A stretch of 64,000 nt of DNA from DAHUYF01 sp035945115 (GCA_035945115.1 DASZAN010000032.1:62001-126000), one strand, 5' to 3'; positions 32,740 to 40,995 are shown, counted from the stretch's first letter. Notes: generated by a model from the sequence alone, not told the origin. Made by a program: numbers and translations.

Positions 32740-33633
32740 TCAGACGAGCCGCCCGCGTTCGCCGAAAAGTCCGGTCGGCCGCACCAGCAGGATGGCGATG
32801 ACGAGGAGGAAGCCGTAGACATTTTGGTAGGGCGAGGAAATGAAGGCGGCGCCCAATGATTCGACGACGCCCAACAGCACGCCGGCGATGAGCGCGCCGG
32901 GGATCGAGCCCAGGCCGCCGATGACGATGATCTCGAAGCCCTTAACCGTCGTCACCACGCCGTTCGTGGGAAAGACCAGGAACACCGGCGCCAGCAGCGC
33001 GCCGGCGATGCCGGCGAGCGCCACGCCGATGCCGAAGGCCATCTGATCGAGGCGAAGAACGTTGACCCCGGCGGTCTCGACGCCGACGCGGCTTTGCGCG
33101 GTGGCCCGGAGCGCGAGGCCGAACCAGGTCTTGCGCAGCAGAAGATAAAAGAGGGCAATGGCGACGAGGGCGAAGACGAACGCGGCGACGCGCGCCCCGC
33201 TTTGCGGCAGCGGACCCAACATGACGGTCGGCAGATTGGAGCCGGGTGTGCGCTGATAGGGGCCGCCCAATCCGGTCGCGAGATTGCGCAATAGCAGGAG
33301 AAGCGCGATGGTGACGACCGTCGCGTAATCGTCCTTGCGCTCGATGCTGCGCGTGAACATCGGCTTGATCAGGATCGGTTCGACGATGGCGCCGAGGATG
33401 AACACGCCCAATCCGGCGATGGGAATGGCGAGATACCAAAGATCGGGTCCGAGCAGCGAGACGACCAGCATGTACTGGAGATAGCTGCCGATCATGTAGA
33501 ACTCGCCCATCGCCCAATTGATCATCTTGACGATGCTGTAGATGAAGGTAATGCCGAGCGCCATCAGCGCGTAGAGCACGCCAATGGTGACGCCGGCGAT
33601 CAGCGTCTGGACAAAGAGCTCGGTGGTGAACAT
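32740..33633 (-). CDS. branched-chain amino acid-type ABC transporter permease LivH
   Basis: 297 aa, about eight hydrophobic helices. The N-terminal TLIAGVTIGVLYALMALGIT and YSIVKMINWAMGEFYMIGSY are typical of LivH (usually IVNFAHGEF; here INWAMGEF). The cytoplasmic loop ALRATAQSRVGVETAGVNVL and the C-terminal IVIGGLGSIPGALIAGVLLG complete the family pattern. Pairs with the LivM-type permease. Confidence 0.94.
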   Translation of the reverse strand: MFTTELFVQTLIAGVTIGVLYALMALGITFIYSIVKMINWAMGEFYMIGSYLQYMLVVSLLGPDLWYLAIPIAGLGVFILGAIVEPILIKPMFTRSIERKDDYATVVTIALLLLLRNLATGLGGPYQRTPGSNLPTVMLGPLPQSGARVAAFVFALVAIALFYLLLRKTWFGLALRATAQSRVGVETAGVNVLRLDQMAFGIGVALAGIAGALLAPVFLVFPTNGVVTTVKGFEIIVIGGLGSIPGALIAGVLLGVVESLGAAFISSPYQNVYGFLLVIAILLVRPTGLFGERGRLV

Positions 33634-33648
33634 CGCCGCGGAAGGCGC

Positions 33649-34836
33649 TCAGGGCGCCGTGCCGACATGCTCCAGAACGAGCGTCGCGTTCCGCCAATCC
33701 TGGTTGGGCTCGGTGTATTTCAAGATGAGAATTGGCGGCGACCAGTTGTGCCAATAAACGCCCGCCGCGCGCGGAAACGTGACCGGCGTCGCCGCCCAGT
33801 TCTTGAATGTACCCGTCTCGAGCGCCTTGATGATCGCCTTGGGGTCGGTGCTCTTCGCCTGTTCGGCGGCTTCCGCGAGGATCATCACATCGCCGAAGCC
33901 ATTGAGCGAGGAATAGACTGGCGGCTCGTTGAATTTCTCCTGATAGCGCTTGGCGAACCACTCGCCCACATCGCTCAGCTTCTGCCGCGGCGAGTAATAG
34001 GCGATGAAATAGATGCCGTTGCCGTTCTTGGGATGGAGCTGCCAGTACTGCGGCCGCACCGGCGCGTCGTAGGAGAGCAGCATCGGCGTCTGCGGCAGGA
34101 GGCCGATGGTCTCCGCCTGATCGATCATGAGGTCGAGCGGCTGACCGACGCCGATGTTGACGACGACATCGGGCTTGAACGCCTTCACTTGAAGGAGCTG
34201 CGGCGTCAAATCGGTCGCGCTGTGGTCGAAGGTGATTTTTTGCAGCGTAAGGCCGAGCTTCTTGTCGTCGTTCTGCCGCTCGGTCTCCTCGGCGATGCCG
34301 ATGCCGTAATCGGTGGTCTCCGCCACCAGCGAGATACGCTTGTAATTCTGCTTCTGGAAGAAGGCGAGGAAGGTCTGCACGCGAATGGGATCGATCGCAT
34401 GCGTGCGGAACGCCACCTCGTAGTGTTTCGCGGTGATATCCGCAGCCGAGGCCTGCGTCGAGATGGTGGGAACGCCGAGCTCGTTCGCGACTTCGTTGAC
34501 GGCGATATTGACGGAGCTGTGGAAGAAGCCGGTGATGCCGATCACCTGCTCCTCGCCGACGAGGCGGCGATATCCGGCGATGCCCGCTTCGGTGCGTCCC
34601 TGCGAATCCTGCACCGCGAGCGCGATCGGTTTGCCGCCGAGAATGCCCTTCATCTCATTGTTGACGTATTCGACGGCGAGTTCGCCGCCGCGGCGGATCA
34701 GTTGTCCGGCCGACGGATCACCCGGCGGCGACAGCGGAATCTCGAGGCCGATCATGACCGGCTTGTCGGCTGCGAACGAGCCGCCAGTCAGCGCCAAGAG
34801 CGCCGCGATGCCTGCCGCAAGGCCTCTTCCCTTCAT
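33649..34836 (-). CDS. periplasmic ligand-binding protein of LIV-type ABC transporter
   Basis: 395 aa from ATG 34836, preceded by GGGAGGGAGTC. The signal peptide MKGRGLAAGIAALLALTGGS cleaves near SFA-ADKP. The mature protein begins VMIGLEIPLSPPGDPSAGQL, the typical first strand of the type I periplasmic-binding fold of amide/branched-chain amino acid receptors, with ADITAKHYEVAFRTHAIDPI at the hinge-proximal region. It is the first gene of the leftward transporter/enzyme unit and faces the PqqC-like gene across a 167-base divergent promoter region. Ligand unknown. Confidence 0.92.
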   Translation of the reverse strand: MKGRGLAAGIAALLALTGGSFAADKPVMIGLEIPLSPPGDPSAGQLIRRGGELAVEYVNNEMKGILGGKPIALAVQDSQGRTEAGIAGYRRLVGEEQVIGITGFFHSSVNIAVNEVANELGVPTISTQASAADITAKHYEVAFRTHAIDPIRVQTFLAFFQKQNYKRISLVAETTDYGIGIAEETERQNDDKKLGLTLQKITFDHSATDLTPQLLQVKAFKPDVVVNIGVGQPLDLMIDQAETIGLLPQTPMLLSYDAPVRPQYWQLHPKNGNGIYFIAYYSPRQKLSDVGEWFAKRYQEKFNEPPVYSSLNGFGDVMILAEAAEQAKSTDPKAIIKALETGTFKNWAATPVTFPRAAGVYWHNWSPPILILKYTEPNQDWRNATLVLEHVGTAP

Positions 34837-35003
34837 GACTCCCTCCCGATCCACGCCGCAGCTTGTCGCCGCCGCCTTCCTGCTACCTTATCAAGTGCTT
34901 TCTGCCGCCGCCAGAATGGCGCAGAGACCGCGCGGATCGCGCTGTTGTCGCGCTGGCACCGCGGGTCTATGCTCGGTGCCAAATGCGATCACAGGAGGAC
35001 ACC

Positions 35004-35732
35004 ATGGCGAAAAGCGAGTTCCGCCTCCAGCTCGAAGACGCAATCCAGAAGCGGCATTCGAAGGTGCATCCCTGGAGCGATGCCTGGGTGTCGGGCCGCT
35101 TGAACCGGCATCTCCTCGGCGAATGGACGAAGCAGCATTACCACTATGTGAGCCACTTCTCCTCCTGGCTCGCCACCGTCTTTGGCAACTGCGTCGACGA
35201 CGACATCCGCCATTACCTCGCCGAGAACATCATGGAGGAAGAGGGCTTCGTCGGCGATGCCGGCTTCCCAGCGGTGAAGCATACCGACCTGCTGCTCGAT
35301 TTCAGCGAGCATTGCGGCATGCGCCGGCAAGAGATCATCGATGCGCAGGTGAACGGCGAGCTTTTGCCGGAGACGTTGGGGTTGCAGAGCTGGTGTTATC
35401 GCCAGTCGCATCGGCCGCCCGTCGAAGCACTCGCCGGCTTGCTGGTCGGCCTCGAGTCCCAGGTGCCGCAGATTTACAGCCGCACCACGCCGCCGCTCGT
35501 CGAGAAATACGGCTTTACCGAGGAAGAAATCGTCTTCTTCCGCCTCCACATCGTCGCCGATCAGGAACATGGCGAGCGCGGCTTCGCCATTCTCGAGGCG
35601 CACGCGACCACGCCGGAGATTCAGGCCACTTGCGTACGGCTGGTGCGCGAAGCGACGATGATGCGCCGGCTCTATCTCGACGGGCTCTACAACAAGTTCC
35701 TGGCGGGCCCACAGGCGCAGGCGGCGGAGTAG
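35004..35732 (+). CDS. PqqC/TenA-fold (haem oxygenase-like) iron-containing protein
   Basis: 242 aa from ATG 35004 after AGGAGGACACC. It is all-helical, with the pattern of the haem-oxygenase-like superfamily: LLGEWTKQHYHYVSHFSSWL, HYLAENIMEEEGFVGDAG, DFSEHCGMRRQEI and FRLHIVADQEHGERGF. The many Glu and His residues at helix ends (EEEG, HIVADQEHGE) suit a metal or diiron site. PQQ synthase PqqC, thiaminase TenA and haem-oxygenase-like diiron oxidases share this fold, and I cannot choose between them. It is first of a rightward group with a HbpS-fold and a Rieske protein. Confidence 0.8.
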   Translation: MAKSEFRLQLEDAIQKRHSKVHPWSDAWVSGRLNRHLLGEWTKQHYHYVSHFSSWLATVFGNCVDDDIRHYLAENIMEEEGFVGDAGFPAVKHTDLLLDFSEHCGMRRQEIIDAQVNGELLPETLGLQSWCYRQSHRPPVEALAGLLVGLESQVPQIYSRTTPPLVEKYGFTEEEIVFFRLHIVADQEHGERGFAILEAHATTPEIQATCVRLVREATMMRRLYLDGLYNKFLAGPQAQAAE

Positions 35733-35748
35733 CGGCAGGACTCATCCC

Positions 35749-36177
35749 GTGCTCACTTACAAGACCCTCAGCCTCGAAGAGGCCGAGCTGATGCTGGATG
35801 CCGCGCAGAAAAAGGCGGCGGAGATGAGCGTGCCCGAGGTGCTATGCGTTGCCGACGGCGCGGGCTATCCGATTGCGCTGCGCCGCCTCAACGGCGGCAA
35901 GGTGACGAGCGTGCAGATCGCGATCAACAAGGCCTTCACCGCCGCTGGCCACCGCAAGCCCACGCATCATTACAAGAACGCGCTTCCCGGCGAGGAGGCC
36001 TTCGGCATCTTCACTCAGCATGAGGGGCGCTTCACCGTCTTCGTCGGCGGCTTTCCCGTGGTGGTGGATGGGCAGGTGGTGGGCAGCATCGCCGCTTCCG
36101 GCGGCAATGGGGAGCAGGACATCGCCTGTTGCGAGGCGGGTATTGCCGCCCTCATGAGCCATCTCGGCAAGCGATGA
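35749..36177 (+). CDS. HbpS/GlcG-family (DUF336) protein
   Basis: 142 aa from GTG 35749. The family layout is clear: LSLEEAELMLDAAQKKAAEM helix, VLCVADGAGYPIALRRLNGG, then QIAINKAFTAAGHRKPTHHY and the glycine-rich GGFPVVVDGQVVGSIAASGG, ending in an alpha helix with DIACCEAGIAAL. Members bind haem (HbpS) or act as small accessory proteins beside oxidases and corrinoid or dehydratase systems. It lies 16 bases after the PqqC-fold gene and 13 before the Rieske gene. Confidence 0.87.
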   Translation: MLTYKTLSLEEAELMLDAAQKKAAEMSVPEVLCVADGAGYPIALRRLNGGKVTSVQIAINKAFTAAGHRKPTHHYKNALPGEEAFGIFTQHEGRFTVFVGGFPVVVDGQVVGSIAASGGNGEQDIACCEAGIAALMSHLGKR

Positions 36178-36190
36178 GCCGCCGCCTCCG

Positions 36191-37060
36191 GTGAGCGAGG
36201 AAAACGCGGGCCTTCCTGCCGCCTGGTACACGCGGCCAGAAATTTTCGCGCGCGAGCGCCGTGCCATTTTCGCCGGCGCCTGGCAGCTCCTCGGACGCCG
36301 CGACCAGCTGAGCAAGCCCGGCGATTATCTCGCGGCGACGCTCGGCGGTTGGTCCGTCTTCGCCATGCTCGATGACGCCGGCCAACTCGGCGCCTTCCAG
36401 AATGTCTGTCGCCACCAAGGCTTGCCGGTACTCGATGCCGGTGGCGGCAATTGCGAGATGCTGCGCTGCCGCTATCACGGCTGGACCTACGACCTCCAGG
36501 GCCGTTTCACGAAAGCCCCGCCGGCGGTGGCGCCGGCCGATCCAGCCGATCCCCTCCATCACCTCGTGCGCGTGGGTGCGGCGACAGCAGCGGGCTTGAT
36601 CTTCGTCCGCATCGATGGCGACAACCCGCTCGATGCTGCTCCCGACATTGACTTGCCCGGGCTCAGGTTCACCGGCCATGCCGCAAACGACATCGACGCC
36701 AATTGGAAGCTCGTCGTCGAGACTCTGCTGGGCGGCAGCGACGGGTTCCGCTGGTCGTGGCCAACGTTGGTCATCCGATCCAGCGACGACGGTGCAGTCG
36801 TCTATCAAGTGACGCCGCGCGCCTTCCGCCGTACGCGGCTTGTCGCTCACCTCTATGCGGATGCGGCGCATGACGGAACAGCGATGGTGGAAAGAGCGAA
36901 CCGCACTGCCGATGAAGCCAAGGCGTCGTGTGAGGCGCAACAGCGCGCCTTCGAGAGTGGCGGCGCGGCGAGGCCGACCGAGCCGCGCTTGGCGCAGTTC
37001 CACGCTCAGTTGCGCACGGCGCACGCGGCAATCGACACGTCACGGCGCGGCGGGAACTGA
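36191..37060 (+). CDS. Rieske [2Fe-2S] ring-hydroxylating-oxygenase-like protein without the mononuclear iron site
   Basis: 289 aa from GTG 36191. The Rieske cluster is complete: Cys73-x-His75 and Cys93-x2-His96 (NVCRHQGLPVL ... CRYHGWTYD), spaced by 17 residues as in aromatic-ring dioxygenases. The catalytic part starts as usual with DANWKLVVETLLGG, but where the family has E-x(3)-D-x-YH-x(4)-H the sequence is LLGGSDGFRWSWPTLV, with no His or Asp ligands. The protein is about 100 residues shorter than normal oxygenase alpha subunits. It may be an electron carrier or a non-catalytic relative. It shares a rightward unit with the PqqC-fold and HbpS-fold genes. Confidence 0.83.
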   Translation: MSEENAGLPAAWYTRPEIFARERRAIFAGAWQLLGRRDQLSKPGDYLAATLGGWSVFAMLDDAGQLGAFQNVCRHQGLPVLDAGGGNCEMLRCRYHGWTYDLQGRFTKAPPAVAPADPADPLHHLVRVGAATAAGLIFVRIDGDNPLDAAPDIDLPGLRFTGHAANDIDANWKLVVETLLGGSDGFRWSWPTLVIRSSDDGAVVYQVTPRAFRRTRLVAHLYADAAHDGTAMVERANRTADEAKASCEAQQRAFESGGAARPTEPRLAQFHAQLRTAHAAIDTSRRGGN

Positions 37061-37134
37061 CGCCCGCTCATTGCCAATCGGGCCGCCTACTCCCATAGTC
37101 GAGTGCGCATGTTGGTGGTGAGGGAGGAGATGAG

Positions 37135-37674
37135 ATGCTCGACATCCTCATGCGGAATTGGTGGGCGCTCGCTTTGCGTGCGGTGGCCGCCATCATCTTC
37201 GGCATCTTCGCCATCCTCTGGCCCGGCGTCACGCTGCAGGTGCTGGTGCTCTTCTTCGCCGCCTACATGCTGGTCGACGGCGTCTTCGCCGTCATCGCCG
37301 GCTTGCGCGCGGTGGAGCGGCAATGGCTGCTCGTCATCGAAGGCGTGCTCGATCTCATTGTCGGCGTCATCGCCTTTGCCTGGCCAGCGATCGCGCTCCT
37401 CGCCTTCATCTATCTCGTCGCGTTCTGGGCCATTCTCTCCGGCGCGGCGCTGCTGGCGGCGGGACTCCGGCTCCACCGCAGCAACGGTGAGGCGCTCCTC
37501 GTCTTAAGCGGGGGACTGTCGCTCCTCTGGGGGATCGTCATCTTTTTCTGGCCGATCGCCGGCGAGGTGGCGATGGCATGGTGGATCGGCGCCTATGCGC
37601 TGCTCTTCGGCATCTTCATGCTCGGCCTCGCTCTTCGCCTGCGCCGGCATTGGCGCGAGCTGCACCCGGCTTGA
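37135..37674 (+). CDS. HdeD/DUF308 family membrane protein
   Basis: 179 aa with six short hydrophobic helices arranged as repeated pairs (ALRAVAAIIFGIFAILWPGV, VLVLFFAAYMLVDGVFAVIA, LVIEGVLDLIVGVIAFAWPA and so on). The recurring G-I-x-x-x-x-W-P pattern is the DUF308 hallmark. HdeD contributes to acid resistance in E. coli, while most homologues are uncharacterised. GGAGGAGATGAG precedes the ATG. The stop is 6 bases from the convergent DUF2905 stop. Confidence 0.9.
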   Translation: MLDILMRNWWALALRAVAAIIFGIFAILWPGVTLQVLVLFFAAYMLVDGVFAVIAGLRAVERQWLLVIEGVLDLIVGVIAFAWPAIALLAFIYLVAFWAILSGAALLAAGLRLHRSNGEALLVLSGGLSLLWGIVIFFWPIAGEVAMAWWIGAYALLFGIFMLGLALRLRRHWRELHPA

Positions 37675-37680
37675 GTTGCA

Positions 37681-37881
37681 TCAGCGATTGATGAGCCAGA
37701 GGATGAGCGACAGCACCACGCTGATGACGATCGACGTGGCGAGCGGGAAATAGAAGGAAAAGCCGTCGCGTTCGATGCGGAAGTCGCCCGGCAGATGGCC
37801 CAGGCCGAGGCGCGTCAGCCATGGCCAGAGCAACCCCGTCACCACGCAGATGACGCCGATGGCGATGAGCAAGCGCGACAT
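37681..37881 (-). CDS. DUF2905 small membrane protein
   Basis: 66 aa. MSRLLIAIGVICVVTGLLWP is the first helix, LGLGHLPGDFRIERDGFSFY the conserved central motif (LGRLPGDI-type), and FPLATSIVISVVLSLILWLI the second helix. This fits DUF2905 fully. Its role is unknown; homologues often lie next to ruvB/queA, which is not the case here. It is separated by 6 bases from the SPFH gene stop on the same strand and may be co-transcribed with it. Confidence 0.92.
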   Translation of the reverse strand: MSRLLIAIGVICVVTGLLWPWLTRLGLGHLPGDFRIERDGFSFYFPLATSIVISVVLSLILWLINR

Positions 37882-37887
37882 CTCAAT

Positions 37888-38760
37888 TTAGGCCGAGGGA
37901 GTCTTCGGTGGCGCCGATGTGGTGCTTTGCGCGAGCGACGCCAAGCCCATGATGCCCGCGGGATTCATCGCATCCACCATGCTGCTCGGCATCAAGATGG
38001 TGGCGCCGCGCTCCTTGGTGGTCTCGTAGACGATGTTCATGGCGCGAAGCTGCAACGCCACAGGGTTGTCGCCGTAGAGCTTTGCCGCGGCGACGAAACG
38101 CTGCGCCACCTCCTCTTCGGCCGAGCCGAGGATGACGCGCGCCTGGCGCTCGCGCTCGGCTTGCGCTTGCCGGCTCATCGCGTCCTGGAGTGCCGCCGGA
38201 ATGGCGACGTCGCGGATCTCGACCGAGCTCACAGTGATACCCCATTCCGCCGTCTTCTTGCCGATCTCGTCCTTGAGCTTGCGATCGGCCGCTTGGCGGT
38301 CTGAGAGCAGCTCCGAGAGCATGGAGGCGCCGATCATTTCGCGCAGCGAGGTCTGCGCCACGCGCTGGACGGCGGTCTTGTAGTCGGTGATCTCGAGTGC
38401 CGCGCGCTGCGCATCCTGTGCGATCCAGAAGATGATGGCATCGACATTGACGGGCACGGTGTCGCGCGTCAGCGCCTGCTCGGCATTGACTGCGGTCGTC
38501 TGAATGCGCTGATCGACCCATTGGGTGATCTGGTCGATGACGGGCACGATGAAGAAGAGGCCGGGGCCATGGACGCCCGAGAGCTTGCCCGCGCGCAGCA
38601 CCACTGCCTTCTCCCATTGCCGTGCCATCTGCAGCGAATAGAGCATGGTGATGGCAAGCAGAATGAAGACAACGCCGATGATCGGCGCGCGCACCACGAC
38701 GAAGGCGAGCGCCGCAGCGGCGAAGAAGGGGAGGGAGGCGGCAATGGCGATGGGATTCAT
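37888..38760 (-). CDS. slipin / SPFH-domain membrane protein
   Basis: 290 aa from ATG 38760. N-terminal hydrophobic hairpin (residues ~5-45, MNPIAIAASLPFFAAAALAF), then the SPFH core: VVLRAGKLSGVHGPGLFFIV, DQITQWVDQRIQTTAVNAEQ, TVPVNVDAIIFWIAQDAQRA, and the coiled coil IPAALQDAMSRQAQAERERQ. This is the stomatin/slipin family, which forms oligomeric rings in membrane microdomains. It normally pairs with NfeD, which is absent here. Together with the GntR gene 16 bases upstream it forms a self-contained unit. Confidence 0.93.
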   Translation of the reverse strand: MNPIAIAASLPFFAAAALAFVVVRAPIIGVVFILLAITMLYSLQMARQWEKAVVLRAGKLSGVHGPGLFFIVPVIDQITQWVDQRIQTTAVNAEQALTRDTVPVNVDAIIFWIAQDAQRAALEITDYKTAVQRVAQTSLREMIGASMLSELLSDRQAADRKLKDEIGKKTAEWGITVSSVEIRDVAIPAALQDAMSRQAQAERERQARVILGSAEEEVAQRFVAAAKLYGDNPVALQLRAMNIVYETTKERGATILMPSSMVDAMNPAGIMGLASLAQSTTSAPPKTPSA

Positions 38761-38776
38761 GCGTCTCTCCTGTGCT

Positions 38777-39166
38777 TCATGGTTCCGCCGTAGGGGCGTT
38801 GGCGAGCGTGAGCATGAGCCGCGCGACCTCGCGCGGATCGAGGCCCAGCGAATGCGCCGTGGCGATGGTGCGCTGCGCCAGCCCCTCGACCGTCGCGGCG
38901 CGGAGCGACGGATCGACGGGCGGCGGCGCGTCGGCGACGAAGGTGCCGCGGCCGCGGAGCGTGGTAAGGACGCCCTCCCGCTCGAGTGCGGCATAGGCGC
39001 GCTGCACGGTATTGAGGTCGATTTTGAGCGCCACCGCCACTTCCCGCATGGTCGGCAGGCGCGCGCCCGGCTTCAGCGTGCCGTCGCCAATGGCATGGAG
39101 AATTTGCTCGCGGAGCTGCACGTAAATCGGCACCCCGCTATCGCTGATTCTGAGGCGGCTCAGCAT
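38777..39166 (-). CDS. GntR family regulator (YtrA subfamily)
   Basis: 129 aa from ATG 39166. The winged-helix domain occupies the first ~75 residues (GVPIYVQLREQILHAIGDGT, RLPTMREVAVALKIDLNTVQ, RAYAALEREGVLTTLRGRGT), and the short helical C-terminal part of about 50 residues is typical of the YtrA type, which regulates transporter or membrane operons. ATG 39175 is an alternative start. The palindrome TTGTATGC-ATATTA-GCATACAA begins at its own start codon, suggesting autorepression. It probably controls the SPFH gene. Confidence 0.91.
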   Translation of the reverse strand: MLSRLRISDSGVPIYVQLREQILHAIGDGTLKPGARLPTMREVAVALKIDLNTVQRAYAALEREGVLTTLRGRGTFVADAPPPVDPSLRAATVEGLAQRTIATAHSLGLDPREVARLMLTLANAPTAEP

Positions 39167-39187
39167 TGTATGCATATTAGCATACAA
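39166..39187. promoter_or_regulatory. GntR operator overlapping the start codon
   Basis: Perfect 8-bp arms TTGTATGC and GCATACAA are separated by ATATTA. The left arm includes the T of the ATG of the GntR gene, so binding would block initiation or the promoter directly. The position suggests a very short or leaderless transcript. Confidence 0.7.
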
Positions 39188-39211
39188 GCCGACATCTTGC
39201 AAATCGAGGGC

Positions 39212-39523
39212 TCAGCGCGCCGCAGTATAGCCCTTGCCGACCATGCAGCGTTCGACGAAGTCGCCGCTCCGCGCCTGGTTGCTGTCGGAATACTCGTACT
39301 GTTTGGTGCGAAGCAGGCCCTGGCGCTGCCAGTCATGGCTGCGCGTCGCCAGGATATCGGTATCGATGGCGGTGTCGGCGCCAAGCGCGAGCTCGGCCGA
39401 ATGGCGGCACTCGGCATAGTCCTGTGCCGCTTTCTCCGGCGTCGCTCCGGTCTTGCTCCATTGGCTGGCGCCGCTGCAGCCCGCGAGCAGAAGGCCGAGG
39501 CCGAGCAGAATCATGGGTCGCAT
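39212..39523 (-). CDS. hypothetical lipoprotein, 103 aa
   Basis: MRPMILLGLGLLLAGCSGAS is a lipoprotein signal peptide with an LAGC lipobox. The mature part contains WSKTGATPEKAAQDYAECRH and a second cysteine in FVERCMVGKGY, a layout shared by many short alphaproteobacterial lipoproteins (W-x-K-x-G-x-T-x-x-x-x-x-x-D-x-x-x-C). It probably faces the periplasm. Function unknown. Start at 39523 gives the proper signal peptide; an upstream in-frame Met at 39535 is less likely. Confidence 0.75.
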   Translation of the reverse strand: MRPMILLGLGLLLAGCSGASQWSKTGATPEKAAQDYAECRHSAELALGADTAIDTDILATRSHDWQRQGLLRTKQYEYSDSNQARSGDFVERCMVGKGYTAAR

Positions 39524-39591
39524 CGCAGGCTCCACTCTTGCTCACCGGGTTGCAAACGGAAGATTAACCAGGTCGAGGATTAGAATACCCG

Positions 39592-39879
39592 ATGGTTTCG
39601 ATCCGCCGCACTTGCCCATTATTCGCCATCGGAATCTTCGCGCTCCTCGCGGGCTGCAATGCCTGGCAGACCCGGGCCGAGTTCGCCGCGCCGCAAAGCC
39701 GCTGGCCCTCGACGCTGTCCTCGCCGGCGGGAGCCGAGGATCCGCCACCGCCGATCCCCGTCCAATATTGCTACCGCACGCTCGCCACCGTCGATTGCTT
39801 CACCGAGGCGAAGCCCGATCGGCTGACCGGATACTCCGGCGTCTATCCCGATCCCGACAGTTTGCCGCAACGGCGCTGA
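39592..39879 (+). CDS. small hypothetical lipoprotein, 95 aa
   Basis: MVSIRRTCPLFAIGIFALLAGC provides a signal peptide ending in an LLAGC lipobox. The mature portion is short, with a Pro-rich segment (AEDPPPPIPVQYCYRTLATV) and DCFTEAKPDRLTGYSGVYPD. This combination (QYCYRTLA-VDC) is common in short uncharacterised alphaproteobacterial lipoproteins. It ends 3 bases before the convergent DUF1289-pirin stop. Confidence 0.72.
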   Translation: MVSIRRTCPLFAIGIFALLAGCNAWQTRAEFAAPQSRWPSTLSSPAGAEDPPPPIPVQYCYRTLATVDCFTEAKPDRLTGYSGVYPDPDSLPQRR

Positions 39880-39882
39880 GCC

Positions 39883-40995
39883 TTAGAAGCGGCCGAGCTG
39901 GAAGTCGAGGATCGCCTCTCGGATCTGCTCGGGCGTGTTCATGACGAAAGGACCGTAGCGCGCGACCGGCTCCTTGAGCGGCCGGCCCGCCGCGAGCAGA
40001 ACACGCGCCGCGCCGGCAGGGGCGCTCACCAGAACGCCGTCACCTTCGCCGAGTACTGCGATGCTGCCGCGGGCGAGGCGCGTCCCCGCTTCCCCCACCG
40101 CTGCCTCGCCATCGAACGAATAGAGGAACGCGGCATGGCCGCGCGGCAGCGGCAGGGCCACGGAACCGCCCGCCGGCAGCGCGAGATCGAGCAGGACGGG
40201 ATCGGTGGCGATGCCATTGATGGGACCGGTCTGTCCCGCGACGGTACCGGCGATCACCTTGACCCTGACCTCGCCCGGAAGCGTCGCGACGGGAATCTCT
40301 GCGGGCGGGATTTCCTGATAGCGCGGCGCTGTCATCTTGTCCTTGGCGGGCAGATTGACCCAGAGCTGGAAGCCCTGCATCAGCCCGTTCTCCTGCTCCG
40401 GCATTTCCGAATGAATGATCCCGCGCCCGGCGGTCATCCACTGCACGCTGCCGGCGTCCAGCCGCCCGGTATGGCCCTTGTTGTCGCCATGCCGCATCCG
40501 CCCGGCGATCATGTAGGTCACCGTCTCGAAGCCGCGATGGGGGTGGTCGGGAAATCCGGCGATGTAATCGTTGGCATCGTCCGAGCGGAACTCGTCGAGC
40601 ATCAGGAAAGGATCGACGTCGGCAAGCTGCGGCGTGCCGATGAGCCGGTTCAACTTGACGCCGGCGCCATCGCTTGCCGGCATGCCACGTACCAGCCGCG
40701 CTACGGGCCGAGGGCGGGTCAAGACGCCATCCATGGATATTCTCCTCGCTTCGTCGTCGCCGCTACCGCCGGGCACATGTAATGTCTCGGCCGCGCGCGG
40801 CAAGAGCGATGGCATTCGCGCCGCCGTCAACCGCCGCCCCTCGATTATCAGCAGGACCCGCCGCTTCTCCTCCCTCGATGCGGTGGGCCAGCCCGTGATC
40901 TCATCGAGCGTACGCCAGCAGCCGCGGCAATAGCCGCTCGCAGCGTCGAGCACGCAGACGTTGATGCACGGCGACGCCGGATCGCCGCCGCTCAC
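39883..40995 (-). CDS. DUF1289-pirin reading frame (possible fusion)
   Basis: 370 aa. Residues 1-60 form a DUF1289 module: SPCINVCVLDAASGYCRGCW (C-x3-C-x8-C-x2-C) followed by RTLDEITGWPTASREEKRRV. After a linker, residue 88 onward is a complete pirin (MDGVLTRPRPVARLVRGMPA; HPHRGFETVTYMIAGRMRH, GSVQWMTAGRGIIHSEMPEQ) with the metal ligands of the N-terminal cupin. No stop separates the two. However, GAGGAGAATATCC stands before an internal ATG at 40734, so pirin (283 aa) could also start on its own. Pirins are iron-binding regulators or quercetinase-like. The start overlaps the DUF4340 stop by four bases, tying it to the ABC operon upstream. Confidence 0.85.
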   Translation of the reverse strand: MSGGDPASPCINVCVLDAASGYCRGCWRTLDEITGWPTASREEKRRVLLIIEGRRLTAARMPSLLPRAAETLHVPGGSGDDEARRISMDGVLTRPRPVARLVRGMPASDGAGVKLNRLIGTPQLADVDPFLMLDEFRSDDANDYIAGFPDHPHRGFETVTYMIAGRMRHGDNKGHTGRLDAGSVQWMTAGRGIIHSEMPEQENGLMQGFQLWVNLPAKDKMTAPRYQEIPPAEIPVATLPGEVRVKVIAGTVAGQTGPINGIATDPVLLDLALPAGGSVALPLPRGHAAFLYSFDGEAAVGEAGTRLARGSIAVLGEGDGVLVSAPAGAARVLLAAGRPLKEPVARYGPFVMNTPEQIREAILDFQLGRF

